Source: a virus. Taken from it: DNA of 64,000 nucleotides. The notes beneath the pieces were generated by a model. It had not been told where the DNA came from, made no database searches, and saw nothing but the letters and a program-made list of their open reading frames with translations. Positions 8,327-17,325 of the stretch are shown here, piece by piece; position 1 is the stretch's first letter, and every line of letters starts with the position of its first letter. The stretch covers positions 47,734 to 111,733 of IMG/VR virus record IMGVR_UViG_3300037010_003079; one strand, written 5' to 3'. Position numbers and translations under genes: made by a program.

Positions 8327-8674
8327 TCACGACCCGCGCGGCGTGTTCGACGAGTTCATGGGCGGCACGGTGTACTCGACCGGGTGGCTGCGTGCATCTG
8401 GAAACCGTTTCGCCGACCATCGGAACGCGACGTAGAAGTTCACGATCACAACGAGATCAAAGATGCGTGTTGCGATGGTGAAGAATTCCCACGACTCACC
8501 ATCCACCAGCTCCAGCGCCAACATGATGTTCGTGTACGCGAACAAGCACAAGGCCGCGCAGATCGCGAGGCTCACCGGGTTCTTCCGATTGCGCCACCCG
8601 CGCAAGAAGCGCCAGGCAAGCGGAAGCCATGCGACCGCGAGGGCCACCGACAAACCTGCGAGCGCGAGCTTCAT
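8327..8674 (-). CDS. Three-helix membrane protein
   Basis: 115 residues with membrane segments at about 3-24 (LALAGLSVALAVAWLPLAWRF), 35-54 (LAICAALCLFAYTNIMLALE) and 66-84 (TRIFDLVVIVNFYVAFRW), then a polar Pro/Ser tail. It overlaps the following 77-codon membrane gene. A holin or an envelope-modifying role is possible. No family signature is visible. Confidence 0.72.
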   Translation of the reverse strand: MKLALAGLSVALAVAWLPLAWRFLRGWRNRKNPVSLAICAALCLFAYTNIMLALELVDGESWEFFTIATRIFDLVVIVNFYVAFRWSAKRFPDARSHPVEYTVPPMNSSNTPRGS

Positions 8675-8904
8675 GCCTTCTTCGCGAACCGGCCGTGCGT
8701 CTTGGGCTCGCTGACCGTCGTGAATTGCTCGGTGGGGTCCTTGCCGAAGCGTTCACGGTACTTCGTCATGACGCTGTTCTTGAGGGCGTTGACCTCAGGG
8801 TCGAGCTGCGCGTGGAAGACCTTGTTGCGACGTCCGCAACGGACTTCGGTCCACACGATCAACCCGACAATCATCGCCAAAACACCCGTTACGATCCAGG
8901 ACAC
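8671..8904 (-). CDS. Single-span membrane protein
   Basis: 77 residues: an N-terminal anchor (MSWIVTGVLAMIVGLIVW) followed by a basic, mostly helical soluble part. The N-anchored, coiled topology resembles i-spanins (Rz-like), and a candidate lipoprotein partner lies at 3945. The gene overlaps the three-helix membrane protein by four bases. The assignment rests on topology alone. Confidence 0.68.
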   Translation of the reverse strand: MSWIVTGVLAMIVGLIVWTEVRCGRRNKVFHAQLDPEVNALKNSVMTKYRERFGKDPTEQFTTVSEPKTHGRFAKKA

Positions 8905-8913
8905 GGGGCTCCT

Positions 8914-9195
8914 TCAGGCGTGAGGTGGGTGTGTCGGCGGGCGCGCGGCCGGCAGTCCGTCGACGGTCTTCGCCATGACCGTGACGGCAGTGAGGAGGTT
9001 CTGGATGCTGTCCGTGAAGCGGTCCATGCGCTTTTCGACGCGCCACATGAACCAGAGGCTGACGAAGATGGGGAACCCGAACTCACGCAGCAACGCGGCT
9101 GCATCCGCAGTGCCATTGCCGCCACCATCAGCACCCATGCACAGGGCGACGATGACAACCAGCACCGACCATTCACGTACCGTGCGCATGGTCAC
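8914..9195 (-). CDS. Small membrane protein (BhlA/holin-like topology)
   Basis: 93 residues from a GTG at 9195 overlapping the upstream stop as GTGA (an ATG at 9189 is the alternative). A hydrophobic N-terminus (EWSVLVVIVALCMGA) is followed by a second segment FGFPIFVSLWFMW and an amphipathic helix VEKRMDRFTDSIQNLLTAV. A membrane span followed by RxxxRMDR and a coiled helix is typical of BhlA/YvlA-like holin-related proteins. The Pro-rich C-terminus is unremarkable. Confidence 0.7.
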   Translation of the reverse strand: MTMRTVREWSVLVVIVALCMGADGGGNGTADAAALLREFGFPIFVSLWFMWRVEKRMDRFTDSIQNLLTAVTVMAKTVDGLPAARPPTHPPHA

Positions 9196-9947
9196 TCGAG
9201 CGGAACCGTATCGCCAGGCGCGTTCGTCTGGTTCTCGCCGGTGGTAGTGTTGTCGATGAACCCGAGCACGGCATCGATCGACGTCGCCGTGATGCCCGAG
9301 CCACCGCCCGCGTTCGGACGCGTGCCCGGCTTGGTCAGGCTGCCGAATGGCAGAAGGCGATCCGACATGCCCGAGACGTTCTCGAGCACGAGGTTCTGGC
9401 CGGCGTTCCAGCCGATGGCGTAGCTGGTGATCATCGACAGCTCGGCGTAGAAGCCGCCGCAGAAGCCGTGCGTCTTGTCGCGGAACACCGCGCCCATGCC
9501 GAACGGGATCAGGAACAGCTCGGAGTCGAGGTTGATGAAGTACTTCTTGCTGTTCGGATCCGCGTCGGATGCCTGGTCATCGAACAGCGACGGATTGATG
9601 CCACCGGCGACCGCGTTGTGCGACAGCACGCGAAGCAGGTTGCGCCCGTTCACGAACAGACGGCCCATCGTCCACTGGGTCTGGGCCTTGCCGCTGACGT
9701 AGAACGAACGCCCCGAGCCGATCGCCATCATCGGCTGCGTCGGCTTGGTCTGCGTGAAGTTGACGGCTTGCAGCATGCCGATGGCGAGCAGGTTTTGTGA
9801 CCCCACATTCTGCCGACGGGCGGGGCCTGCCAGCACGAGCGTGTCGTCAGGATGCGCTGCGGTGTATGCAGCGTTGTCCATCACACGCTCGACGTAGCTC
9901 TGCTGGAACGCCCAGGTATCGAATCCTTGAACTACGCCGAGTGCCAT
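9192..9947 (-). CDS. Tail tube protein candidate
   Basis: 251 residues, mixed alpha/beta, without signal peptide or membrane helices. The N-terminus VVQGFDTWAFQQSYVERVMD and a beta-rich core fit a phage tube or virion subunit. In contractile tails the tube gene usually follows the sheath; here it is the fourth gene after the sheath, with three Gly/Ala-rich tag-type proteins between. A minor capsid or neck role cannot be excluded. Confidence 0.72.
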   Translation of the reverse strand: MALGVVQGFDTWAFQQSYVERVMDNAAYTAAHPDDTLVLAGPARRQNVGSQNLLAIGMLQAVNFTQTKPTQPMMAIGSGRSFYVSGKAQTQWTMGRLFVNGRNLLRVLSHNAVAGGINPSLFDDQASDADPNSKKYFINLDSELFLIPFGMGAVFRDKTHGFCGGFYAELSMITSYAIGWNAGQNLVLENVSGMSDRLLPFGSLTKPGTRPNAGGGSGITATSIDAVLGFIDNTTTGENQTNAPGDTVPLE

Positions 9948-9958
9948 AACGTTCTCCT

Positions 9959-10891
9959 TCAGGCTTTCATGTAGCGCAGGCCCTTGGTGGCTCCAATTGT
10001 GCCACCAACGGATGCGAGTAGATCAGGAAGTGACATGCCGATGCCGGGCACGTTGACCTGGTGACCGAGAAGCTTTTCGATGCCGTAGGCTCCGAGCGCG
10101 CCGAGACCGCCACCCACCAAGCCGCCGCCTGCCATGCCGCCGAACGTACGTGCCCCTGCTTCAGGGCCGTGTTTGACCAAGGCTTCCGCAACGGGGTAGC
10201 CCGGGATCTCACCCTTCAGTACGTCCCCAATGGGCTCACGCCCATGCGCGTGTGCCGATTGCTTCATGCGTGGCTGCAGGAGGTGTGCGCCCTGCAGCGC
10301 CCACGACGGGATATCCTGAGACGTCGCGTCGAGGTTGTACGGTGCACCGGGCGGCACGGTGGCGTCTTCCGCCTCTTCGACCTTCTCCTTGAGGAGCTGG
10401 CCGGTGGTGCCGCCGGTGATGCCACCGAGCAACATGCCCAGGTCCGGCTGCTTGAACTTCGCGCCGATCGCACGGCCCGCAAAGCTACCCAGCGCAGGAG
10501 CTGCGACCGCCGGGAAAATCGACGCGAAACTTGCGTTCTTTCGACCACCCAGAAGGTCGCCCAACATGCGCATGAAGCCGCCTGCCGCAGGCGTTGCGGA
10601 GGATGCGGGAACTGCGCGGCGTGCTGCCAGCGTGCGCTCGACGTCACCCATGCGGGACTCGAGCTGTCCCGCCTGCTGCCCGAGAACGTTCGCCTGCTGC
10701 CCGAGGCGGCCATGAAGACCGCCGGCACCCGCACCCACCGCCATGTCGCGCAGAGGGTGCTCGTCGCTGCTGAGCAAGCTCGTGAGGCCACCGATGCCGG
10801 CGCCGGCGAGCGCACCGCCCAGAGGTGTATTCGTCAGCAACTTGCTGACGTCCACCGGAAGGGCTGCGATCTTGAACTGCTCGACGCTCAT
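9959..10891 (-). CDS. Gly/Ala-rich protein with glycine-zipper segments
   Basis: 310 residues. It starts MSVEQFKIAALP, which matches the end of the shared tag (F-K-I-A-A). Several Gly-rich hydrophobic stretches follow: LGGALAGAGIGGLTSLL, MLLGGITGGTTGQLL and GGMAGGGLVGGGLGALGAYG. These look like glycine-zipper helices that could insert into membranes. Residues about 75-95 form a coiled segment (LGQQANVLGQQAGQLESRMG). Proteins of this composition may be ejected internal or pilot proteins that form a membrane channel; that is inference. Confidence 0.72.
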   Translation of the reverse strand: MSVEQFKIAALPVDVSKLLTNTPLGGALAGAGIGGLTSLLSSDEHPLRDMAVGAGAGGLHGRLGQQANVLGQQAGQLESRMGDVERTLAARRAVPASSATPAAGGFMRMLGDLLGGRKNASFASIFPAVAAPALGSFAGRAIGAKFKQPDLGMLLGGITGGTTGQLLKEKVEEAEDATVPPGAPYNLDATSQDIPSWALQGAHLLQPRMKQSAHAHGREPIGDVLKGEIPGYPVAEALVKHGPEAGARTFGGMAGGGLVGGGLGALGAYGIEKLLGHQVNVPGIGMSLPDLLASVGGTIGATKGLRYMKA

Positions 10892-11199
10892 CGAATCCCC
10901 ATCATGTGAGGACCTGTTGGGGGTAGTGACGCGGTCTCGAGGTGTCGTGCAAGCGCGTCAGCAGGTGACACTTGCATGTGCGCGGGCAGTAGGTTGCGAC
11001 GCAGGAACTTGCCGGGCGCTTCCTGCAAGCGATCGATGTGTGCGAAGGCGCCCGGCACAAGCGCCTTCGCGGTGCTTTTGGCAGCGCCCATCGCAAGCAA
11101 CGGAAGCGTGTCCTGGATCATGCCCATGATCGAGCCCTCGCGAACGCCGAATCGCTTCGACGCCGCTTCGACTCCGCTGTGGTAGGCGCGCTTGATCAT
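10888..11199 (-). CDS. Small tag-bearing protein
   Basis: 103 residues beginning MIKRAYHSGVEAASKRFGVR, the recurrent tag, followed by a mostly helical region containing a hydrophobic patch MGMIQDTLPLLAMGAAKST. It overlaps the next gene by four bases. No enzymatic motif is visible. It is probably a head or virion cargo protein, judged from its tag and neighbours. Confidence 0.75.
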   Translation of the reverse strand: MIKRAYHSGVEAASKRFGVREGSIMGMIQDTLPLLAMGAAKSTAKALVPGAFAHIDRLQEAPGKFLRRNLLPAHMQVSPADALARHLETASLPPTGPHMMGIR

Positions 11200-11203
11200 T
11201 TGG

Positions 11204-11845
11204 TCAGTTTGGCATCGGGGGCTTCGGCGGCATCAGCTTGTTGCCAATCGCCTGGCCACCGGCTTGGGCTGCGGTGTCGAATGCAGCGCCTGCTAGCCCG
11301 CTGCCCACACGCCCCGCGATGGCAGGCGCAGCCTTGCCAAGCAGAGAGCGACCGAGCATCGGGGCAGCCGCGCCAAGCAGCGCAGGGAGGAAGGCCTCCT
11401 TGATGCCGAACGCTGCGGCGGCGGCCTTGATGCCGTCGGTGTAGCGGGACTCGAGGGCCCCGCCCTTCATGCGCTCCATCAACGAAGGACGGTGCGGTTC
11501 CATGCCAGCCGCCGTGCCTGCGGCCGCACCGCCGAGACCTCCTGCGGCAGCACCTCCCACGCCAAGCAGCGCACCCATGTCTTGGGCGACCGCGGGGTCG
11601 AGATGGAGCAGCTTGCCGAGCAGTGCACCCGTGCCAGCGCCGGCGAGGCCGCCACCAAGTGCACCAGCACCACCACCGAGAAGACCGCCGCCGAGGGCGC
11701 CACCGAATGACGCGAGCTTCTCCTCGCGACCACGATGCTCGCGCGAGATCTCGACGTTGACCTTCGACCCGGGCATGAAGCCTTGCGAGGCTTCCGCGCC
11801 CTTGACGAGGTCCGCGATGAACTTGTCGAAGAAGTTGTCGGACAT
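11204..11845 (-). CDS. Glycine-zipper protein with an internal tag
   Basis: 213 residues. Long Gly/Ala stretches occur at residues about 48-75 (GGALGGGLLGGGAGALGG) and 90-113. The shared tag appears internally, near residue 135, as RYTDGIKAAAAAFGIKEAF, followed by a second Ala/Gly-rich hydrophobic part. The internal position shows that the tag is a portable module, not just an N-terminal start sequence. It lies directly downstream of the sheath gene. Channel-forming or internal-protein roles are possible. Confidence 0.75.
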   Translation of the reverse strand: MSDNFFDKFIADLVKGAEASQGFMPGSKVNVEISREHRGREEKLASFGGALGGGLLGGGAGALGGGLAGAGTGALLGKLLHLDPAVAQDMGALLGVGGAAAGGLGGAAAGTAAGMEPHRPSLMERMKGGALESRYTDGIKAAAAAFGIKEAFLPALLGAAAPMLGRSLLGKAAPAIAGRVGSGLAGAAFDTAAQAGGQAIGNKLMPPKPPMPN

Positions 11846-11854
11846 GAAGGCGCC

Positions 11855-14260
11855 TTACGCCACCAGGTGGAGTTCGATGACGTTGAGCGGCTTGGGCAAG
11901 CCGATCGCGCAGTACATCAGCACGCGGTCCGCCGACGTCGGCGAGACCTCGAGCGCCGTGATGGCGAACGAGGTCAGCGGCGCACCGATCTTCGCTGCCG
12001 TGCGCAGCAACAGGAGCTGCGAGCCGGTGATCAGCGCACCGTGCAGCTGCGTCAGCGTGTCGAGCGTGACGTTGTACTGACCGAGGAAGTCCTCGAGGAT
12101 GTCGACGAAGAACAACGACACGAAGTCGAAGTTCTTGACGACGGAGAACTCGCCCGACTCGAGCGTCGCCGGGTCCGTGGTCAGCTGGTGGATGGTGTAC
12201 GGCAGCGACGTGGTCGTCTGCTGCGCGAACACGTACCACCCACCGTTCGAGATGTCGGTGAGCTGGCTGTCCGTGAAGTACGTGTTCGAGTCGTAGATCT
12301 GGGACACGCCCGCGATGCCGAGGTTGGTGAACCCCTGCTGCGACGGCAGACCCGCGGTCATGCCGCCGACCGCGCATGCCAGGTAGTAGCCCGGCTGCTT
12401 GGTGCCGCCCGTGACACCTGCGACGTCGCACTTGTCCGGCCACACGAGGACCGTGCGCTTGGAGTTGAATGACTGCGCGACCGCCACCAGCTCGGTGACT
12501 TGCTGGCTCTTCGAGAGCGTACGAACGATCTCGAAGTTGACCGTTGTCAGGCCGACGAGGGCGCCGCCGATCCGCTTCACGCCGTGTGGCAGCTCGTTCT
12601 GGACCGTCGAGCTGTCCTGCCCGTTGTTGACGATCTGCAGACGTTGATCGCTGATGACGTTGTTGACGACGAGCGTCGTGAAGACGGTGGCCGAGGTGAT
12701 CGCTGCGTTCGGGTCGACCGGGATCTTGATGAGGTCACCCGCAGCGACGCCGCTCGCGATGAACGTGCCGCTCGGGTCCTTGAGGATCAGGAACAGGTCA
12801 TCGCCGGCCGACGTGATGACACCAATGAGCGCGGCCGAAGGCACGCGAACCGTGGTCCCGTCCGCATAGACGATCGCGCAGGTGATGTTGCACGTGCCCG
12901 CGCCCGCGAACGGTGTCGCGACGTCGACCTCGATCGTGGTCGCGCTCTCGACGGACGCGATCGGATAGTCGCCGAGTGCGACATCGCCGAGGACAGACGA
13001 GATTGTCACGCGGAGGATGTCGCCCGGGATGACGCCGCCGCCCGTGGTGAGCAGGGTCGCCACGCCCGTCAGCACGATCTTCGTGATCGCACTGGGCGCG
13101 CTTCCGCTGAGCTGCAGTGGTGCGCCCGTGGCCGACGCACCCACGATCGTCTTGGTCACCGGCAGCGTGCCGTTGCCGATGACGACGCGGAAGCGCTGCG
13201 GACGACCGTGAACGTTGTCGGGCAGCGCGAGTCCGACGCAGTCCGAGTTCCACATCGCGAAGATCGACACGTCGGTCGTCATCGGGATGATGGCGTAGAC
13301 ATCGGGGCGTGCCGAGATGTGGTCTCGCACGGTGACGTGTCCCGCGAGGTCGTCGGACAGCACGCCGATGAACTGAACGACCGAGGTCGTGTTCTCGAGC
13401 GCGACGAACGCACCTGCCGCGAGCGGGTTGCGCACGTCGAGACGGCCGATCTTCGACAGGATGTCGGCCTCGGACTCGATGGTGTCGAGGTCGACGATGT
13501 CTTGACGAAGCGAGCGGTACGCCTCGTACACGACGGCGTACGACACGGGCTTGCTACCCTGCCCGGTCACTGCCAGCGTCACGCTGCCGGCGATCTTCAC
13601 GGCGTTGTTGGTGTGCGAGACGAACGACGAAGCGATCTGGACGTCGTTGATCTGCCGCTCGATGTACCAGTGCTGGTTGGCTGCCGGCACGAACGTTCCG
13701 CCGGTGACGTCTGCTGTGAGCAGCAGCTGGGTGTCCGAGACAACCGAGAGCACCGTGCGCGCGATGACGACCGTGCCCGCATCGACGATGACGAGACGGT
13801 CGCCCGGCAACACCTTGCCCGGCCCTGCCGTGGCGAACGTGGTCGGCCCTGGGAGGGTCTCGGCGGTGTCGAACTGGTTGGGCGTCAGGACCGTGGTCGT
13901 GCCCTTGATGCCACCACCCGCGTCGACGCCCTTGCCCGCGATACGGACGCGCGCTTGGTCGAAGTAGATCGCGACGCTCGAGCCATCCAGGATGGCCCCG
14001 ACAGCGTTGTTCGGCGGCTCGGCAACCGTGATCACGGCAGGGCCCGTCGGCAGCGTCCCGTCAGGGGATGCTTCCAACGTGCCATACGCCGGCGTGACCT
14101 GGATGTCGGTCTTGTCGGCGTAGTCCGTGGTGCCGGGCTTGAAGTAGTCCTGGATGTGGAACGCGGGCCCCACGACAAGGCAGTTCAGGTCTGGAGACGT
14201 CGGCGTGACCGTCGGCGTGGCCAGGTCCTGGTAAACGAGTACGACTGGTCGAATGGCCAT
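11855..14260 (-). CDS. Tail sheath protein
   Basis: 801 residues. The N-terminus MAIRPVVLVYQDLATPTVTP and PDLNCLVVGPAFHIQDY is typical of sheath proteins. The C-terminal domain has the conserved array YTIHQLTTDPATLESGEFSV, FDFVSLFFVDILEDFLGQYN and a final SADRVLMYCAIGLPKPLNVI strand used for inter-subunit handshakes. The middle 400 residues are beta-rich insertions that make it larger than most sheaths. The start ATG at 14260 has GGAG about nine bases upstream and a TATAAT box 33 bases upstream. It establishes a contractile tail for this phage. Confidence 0.93.
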   Translation of the reverse strand: MAIRPVVLVYQDLATPTVTPTSPDLNCLVVGPAFHIQDYFKPGTTDYADKTDIQVTPAYGTLEASPDGTLPTGPAVITVAEPPNNAVGAILDGSSVAIYFDQARVRIAGKGVDAGGGIKGTTTVLTPNQFDTAETLPGPTTFATAGPGKVLPGDRLVIVDAGTVVIARTVLSVVSDTQLLLTADVTGGTFVPAANQHWYIERQINDVQIASSFVSHTNNAVKIAGSVTLAVTGQGSKPVSYAVVYEAYRSLRQDIVDLDTIESEADILSKIGRLDVRNPLAAGAFVALENTTSVVQFIGVLSDDLAGHVTVRDHISARPDVYAIIPMTTDVSIFAMWNSDCVGLALPDNVHGRPQRFRVVIGNGTLPVTKTIVGASATGAPLQLSGSAPSAITKIVLTGVATLLTTGGGVIPGDILRVTISSVLGDVALGDYPIASVESATTIEVDVATPFAGAGTCNITCAIVYADGTTVRVPSAALIGVITSAGDDLFLILKDPSGTFIASGVAAGDLIKIPVDPNAAITSATVFTTLVVNNVISDQRLQIVNNGQDSSTVQNELPHGVKRIGGALVGLTTVNFEIVRTLSKSQQVTELVAVAQSFNSKRTVLVWPDKCDVAGVTGGTKQPGYYLACAVGGMTAGLPSQQGFTNLGIAGVSQIYDSNTYFTDSQLTDISNGGWYVFAQQTTTSLPYTIHQLTTDPATLESGEFSVVKNFDFVSLFFVDILEDFLGQYNVTLDTLTQLHGALITGSQLLLLRTAAKIGAPLTSFAITALEVSPTSADRVLMYCAIGLPKPLNVIELHLVA

Positions 14261-14293
14261 GGGTCAGTGCTCCGAGTCCATAGGGTTGCGGAA

Positions 14294-14299
14294 ATTATA
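14294..14299 (-). promoter_or_regulatory. TATAAT -10-like box of the sheath gene
   Basis: Minus-strand sequence CACCC-TATAAT-TTC, 33 bases before the sheath ATG, leaving room for a normal leader with a GGAG ribosome site. No convincing -35 hexamer is seen at 16-18 bases. Confidence 0.55.
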
Positions 14300-14331
14300 G
14301 GGTGTTGACGGTCGGATCGCGATGTTGGCGA

Positions 14332-15039
14332 CTACTTGGACGGAGCGGACCCAGAGAGGGCGATGGTTTCGAAATACGCGGTGGCAGAATCTGCACCCGA
14401 ACGGACGACGTCCAATTCTACGCTTCGCAGCAGGGGCGCGGTTGGCGCATTCGTCCAGCGTTGTGGGTACTGCGCCACGAAGGTCACGGACGTCACCCAC
14501 TGATCTTTGTCGCGCTGCGCGGGTTGCGTGCGTCCAACCGTGATTGGCGTCATGTCGTGCAGCCCGAATTTCCCCTGGATGAGGTCGCTCGATGCCTGCA
14601 GGAAGATCCCAACAATGTCGCCAAGCACCGCGCTCTCGGCACGTTTTCCGGTCACGCACTCGATCAGAATCGGCACGGATTGAAGGTTCCAGAACCCTTC
14701 GAGGCCCGTCTTGAGGTTCACGCCAACACGGTCACCCAGTACGACACGCCCCATCGTCTGGTCATCACAGTCGACATAGACTGCAGGCCGAAAGTTCCGG
14801 TGTGTCTTGTCTTCGTTGAACGCACTTTCGACGGCGAGTCGCGTGACTTTGATGTCCGGATCCCACCGCCACTGGAATTCGTCCCCAACGACTTCGCGTG
14901 CAAACCGCTTCCGGATGATTTCAACAAACACGCCCAACACCGCAAGCTTTGACCCTGGACGGATGCTGACTTGCTGCGTTTCTTCCGGCGAAGGTTGATT
15001 CTTCGGGTCCGGTACGTAGTTGGGGTAGTTGTCGCTCAT
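14332..15039 (-). CDS. Neck/tail-terminator candidate
   Basis: 235 residues, mostly beta with one helix (SKLAVLGVFVEIIRKRFA). No membrane segment or catalytic motif is present. It lies between the 280-residue gene and the sheath gene, a place where contractile-tailed phages often encode tail terminator or neck proteins. The motif VPILIECVTGKRAESAVLGD resembles the helix-strand pattern of tail completion proteins. The assignment rests on position and secondary structure only. Confidence 0.7.
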   Translation of the reverse strand: MSDNYPNYVPDPKNQPSPEETQQVSIRPGSKLAVLGVFVEIIRKRFAREVVGDEFQWRWDPDIKVTRLAVESAFNEDKTHRNFRPAVYVDCDDQTMGRVVLGDRVGVNLKTGLEGFWNLQSVPILIECVTGKRAESAVLGDIVGIFLQASSDLIQGKFGLHDMTPITVGRTQPAQRDKDQWVTSVTFVAQYPQRWTNAPTAPLLRSVELDVVRSGADSATAYFETIALSGSAPSK

Positions 15040-15042
15040 GAA

Positions 15043-15885
15043 TTAGTACAGCGGTGGAACAGCTGTTGGGTCAACGAGTAGCTTGTATTCGACCGAGTTG
15101 TGTCCCAGTAGCGACGTCGTCACCTTCTGGTGAACCGTGACACTCTTGAGTTCCGTGTGGTGTGTACGCTGAACCTGGTAGCGTTCGTTGCGCACGAGGT
15201 CGACAAGGATGTCTTTGTATTCGACGAGCGGGTAGTCGAGGATATTAAAGTCGTTGAACTTGACGTCACTGTCGCCATGCGACGTGATGTTCGTAGCGAC
15301 CGTTGCAGCTTCGCGCCGTCCGCGGATCAATGTCGGGGCCCAGTACCCGCCCACGAACGTCGTGCCATAGCAGATGAGGCAATGCTCGAGCGTAGACTCT
15401 TTGGTCACCGGGTCGTAACACTGAGGACAGCGGTCGCCCCAACGCTTCCGCTTGAGCACGATGAGTGGGATGCCGTTGAGACGGCGATAGCCCACCGCTT
15501 GATCGTGGAGGATCTTGCGTTTGAACAACCGGGTTCGCCGATCGAGACCCGGCTCGACTGGCGTCGGCTCGCTCGTGAACATGTTCGCGGATCCCGACGG
15601 AGGCGTGACCGTGAGCTGGTAGTACAGGACGCGCGCGAGCGAGAACAGGTTCACGCCTTCGCGCCCTGCGTTCTTCGGGTCTGCAGGCGGGAGGTTGAAC
15701 TTGTCGTCGATGAAGTTGTACGCGTCGCGCAAGCCCGTTGCGACGGACTCCCAGGGGCCGCTGGGACTTTCCGAACGTGCGATGTCGACGAAGAACGCGC
15801 CGCTCTCGTCCGATTCAACATCCCACTGAACGAACACCGCCGTTGGGAACAACGCCGTGGTGCGGGTGATGCGAACTTCAGCCAA
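15043..15885 (-). CDS. Virion protein with a four-cysteine zinc site
   Basis: 280 residues from TTG 15883-15885, which overlaps the upstream TGA. The longer ATG reading from 15996 adds 37 residues that shadow the upstream gene in composition, so I prefer the shorter one, with modest certainty. The N-terminal 120 residues resemble a fibronectin-III fold (VFVQWDVESDESGAFFVDI, then LYYQLTVTPPSG). CPQC and CLIC, about 20 residues apart (original residues near 192 and 212), form a zinc knuckle. The C-terminus is beta-rich. Probably a neck or connector component. Confidence 0.75.
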   Translation of the reverse strand: MAEVRITRTTALFPTAVFVQWDVESDESGAFFVDIARSESPSGPWESVATGLRDAYNFIDDKFNLPPADPKNAGREGVNLFSLARVLYYQLTVTPPSGSANMFTSEPTPVEPGLDRRTRLFKRKILHDQAVGYRRLNGIPLIVLKRKRWGDRCPQCYDPVTKESTLEHCLICYGTTFVGGYWAPTLIRGRREAATVATNITSHGDSDVKFNDFNILDYPLVEYKDILVDLVRNERYQVQRTHHTELKSVTVHQKVTTSLLGHNSVEYKLLVDPTAVPPLY

Positions 15886-16741
15886 GGACCGCCGGCCCGG
15901 TATCAGGTGAACCGGCGCCGCCCCCGATGCTGGATGTGTCGGCCGCGTTGTCGATCTGACCGAATGCGCGGTTGATGCGCTGGTCACCTTCGTCACCCCA
16001 GCCGACGGGCGGGGACTTGCGGGTCAGACGTTCTTCGTAGGGATTGATCGGCGTGCCACGCTGCTCGTGCATCGAGTGCGTCGCCGCGCCTGGCATGTTG
16101 GTGAAGAAGTCGCTGAGCTTGACGCCGTACATGCGGTACAGAATCGCGTGACGGCGAGTACGTTCACGGTCTGCGTCGATCGCGACCTTGTTCAGGCCGC
16201 CCGTCATCCGTCCCGGCTCATCCGCGCTGTTGCGGATGCCTTGGTGTCGAAACAGGTCAGCGAAACCCGAACCTGCCTGCTCGTCCGCAGGACGTCCGTC
16301 GCTTGAGCGCCCAAGCGCGCTGATGCTGCTCGTCGCCGAGTGGTAGTGAGGGCTGGTCGACGGATTGTCGCCCTGCTTGGGGTCACCACCGAGCATGCCC
16401 GGATTGAAGTCCGCAGCCTTCATTGGAATCGGCCGGGGCTGGCTGCACGTGCCGTAGTGCTTGGCCTTGCGACACGACGTGCAGATGTCCGCAGAGAGCT
16501 TGCGACGAGGTTCGCCACGGGTCTCGCCCTGCTCGTGCGCGCTGAAGATCTGCGCGACGGATGCAGGTGTCGCCGGAGGTGCCATCGCTTGCTGCGCCTG
16601 CGGTGACAACGACGACGGACCGTCCTTGGCACGGAGCACGGCGCTCCCTGCCACGGTCGGGTTCGTTGGCGCAGGCCAGCCCAGCTTGTAGCGCTCGAGC
16701 GCCGCGTGTTGCCCGTTCGCGTATGCCAGCTCGAGGGTCAT
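15878..16741 (-). CDS. Tag-bearing protein with a CxxC zinc knuckle
   Basis: 287 residues. It starts with the tag MTLELAYANGQHAALERYKL. A short cysteine cluster ICTSCRKAKHYGTC near residue 90 may bind zinc. The rest is polar, low in hydrophobic residues and probably disordered apart from helix DADRERTRRHAILYRMYGV. It overlaps both neighbours. No known domain is recognised. Confidence 0.75.
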   Translation of the reverse strand: MTLELAYANGQHAALERYKLGWPAPTNPTVAGSAVLRAKDGPSSLSPQAQQAMAPPATPASVAQIFSAHEQGETRGEPRRKLSADICTSCRKAKHYGTCSQPRPIPMKAADFNPGMLGGDPKQGDNPSTSPHYHSATSSISALGRSSDGRPADEQAGSGFADLFRHQGIRNSADEPGRMTGGLNKVAIDADRERTRRHAILYRMYGVKLSDFFTNMPGAATHSMHEQRGTPINPYEERLTRKSPPVGWGDEGDQRINRAFGQIDNAADTSSIGGGAGSPDTGPAVLG

Positions 16742-17115
16742 GGCGAAACGACGTCTCCTGGCAACGGCATGCTGCTGGTTGCGTAGTCGTCGTCGTTGCG
16801 CTGGAGTGCGCGATCGATGACGCTGCGTTGACGACGTCCGGTGTCCGTCGGCTCACCCGCCTGAGCACCTGCACCGTCGCTCGATGTCGACGCACCCATG
16901 CCGACGTTGAACGCGATCTTCGCAGCGTCAACGCCCATCGAGTCTCCAACCGATGGTGCGTTGGTCGATCCGGGCCGTGGCAGGTGTGGAAGATCCGACG
17001 CGTGTGGCGTCTTGATCCCAACAGACTTGAGACCTGGCTGCTGCGGCGCAGGCAAGCCGAAGGCCGCGAGCGCTGCGCGCCCGCCCTCAGCCGACTTTTG
17101 GCGCAGCAGCGACAT
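16738..17115 (-). CDS. Small tag-bearing protein
   Basis: 125 residues. The N-terminus MSLLRQKSAEGGRAALAAFG is a degenerate copy of the shared tag, with the G-x-x-A-L-x-x-F-G core kept. The rest is polar and Pro/Ser/Asp-rich. It overlaps the following gene by ATGA-type coupling. Function unknown; grouped with the candidate virion cargo proteins. Confidence 0.72.
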   Translation of the reverse strand: MSLLRQKSAEGGRAALAAFGLPAPQQPGLKSVGIKTPHASDLPHLPRPGSTNAPSVGDSMGVDAAKIAFNVGMGASTSSDGAGAQAGEPTDTGRRQRSVIDRALQRNDDDYATSSMPLPGDVVSP

Positions 17116-17124
17116 GGCGGGGAA

Positions 17125-17304
17125 CTACTTCTGGATCGCGCGGAACAGGTCTGCGAGCGGGTTCGCGGCGGCCGTCTTGGGTGCCTCGATCAGGCCGAGC
17201 GCCTCGGCATCGCGACGGACTTCCTCCGCGCTCTTGTAGCCGACAGCTTCGAGAGCCTTCTGGATGCCGTACTCGTGCGCGGTCTTCAGGTGGTTGTTCG
17301 ACAT
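17125..17304 (-). CDS. Minimal tag protein
   Basis: 59 codons: ATG 17302-17304, TAG 17125-17127. The N-terminus has the tag as KTAHEYGIQKALEAVGYKSA, followed by a charged helix and an amphipathic tail. Because it is little more than the tag itself, it may define the smallest functional unit. A TATAAT box lies six bases before the ATG and there is no Shine-Dalgarno sequence. Confidence 0.7.
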   Translation of the reverse strand: MSNNHLKTAHEYGIQKALEAVGYKSAEEVRRDAEALGLIEAPKTAAANPLADLFRAIQK

Positions 17305-17310
17305 GGTTGA

Positions 17311-17316
17311 ATTATA
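17311..17316 (-). promoter_or_regulatory. TATAAT -10-like box
   Basis: Minus-strand CGCCC-TATAAT-TCAACC-ATG: six bases from box to start codon, the same spacing as at 3145. A leaderless transcript would result. No clear -35 is present. Confidence 0.55.
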
Positions 17317-17325
17317 GGGCGAATT

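Noticed and set aside
12500-14308. 602-codon plus-strand open frame
   Set aside because: It lies antisense to the tail sheath gene and is Arg/Asp/Val-rich without hydrophobic core; it is a GC-frame shadow.
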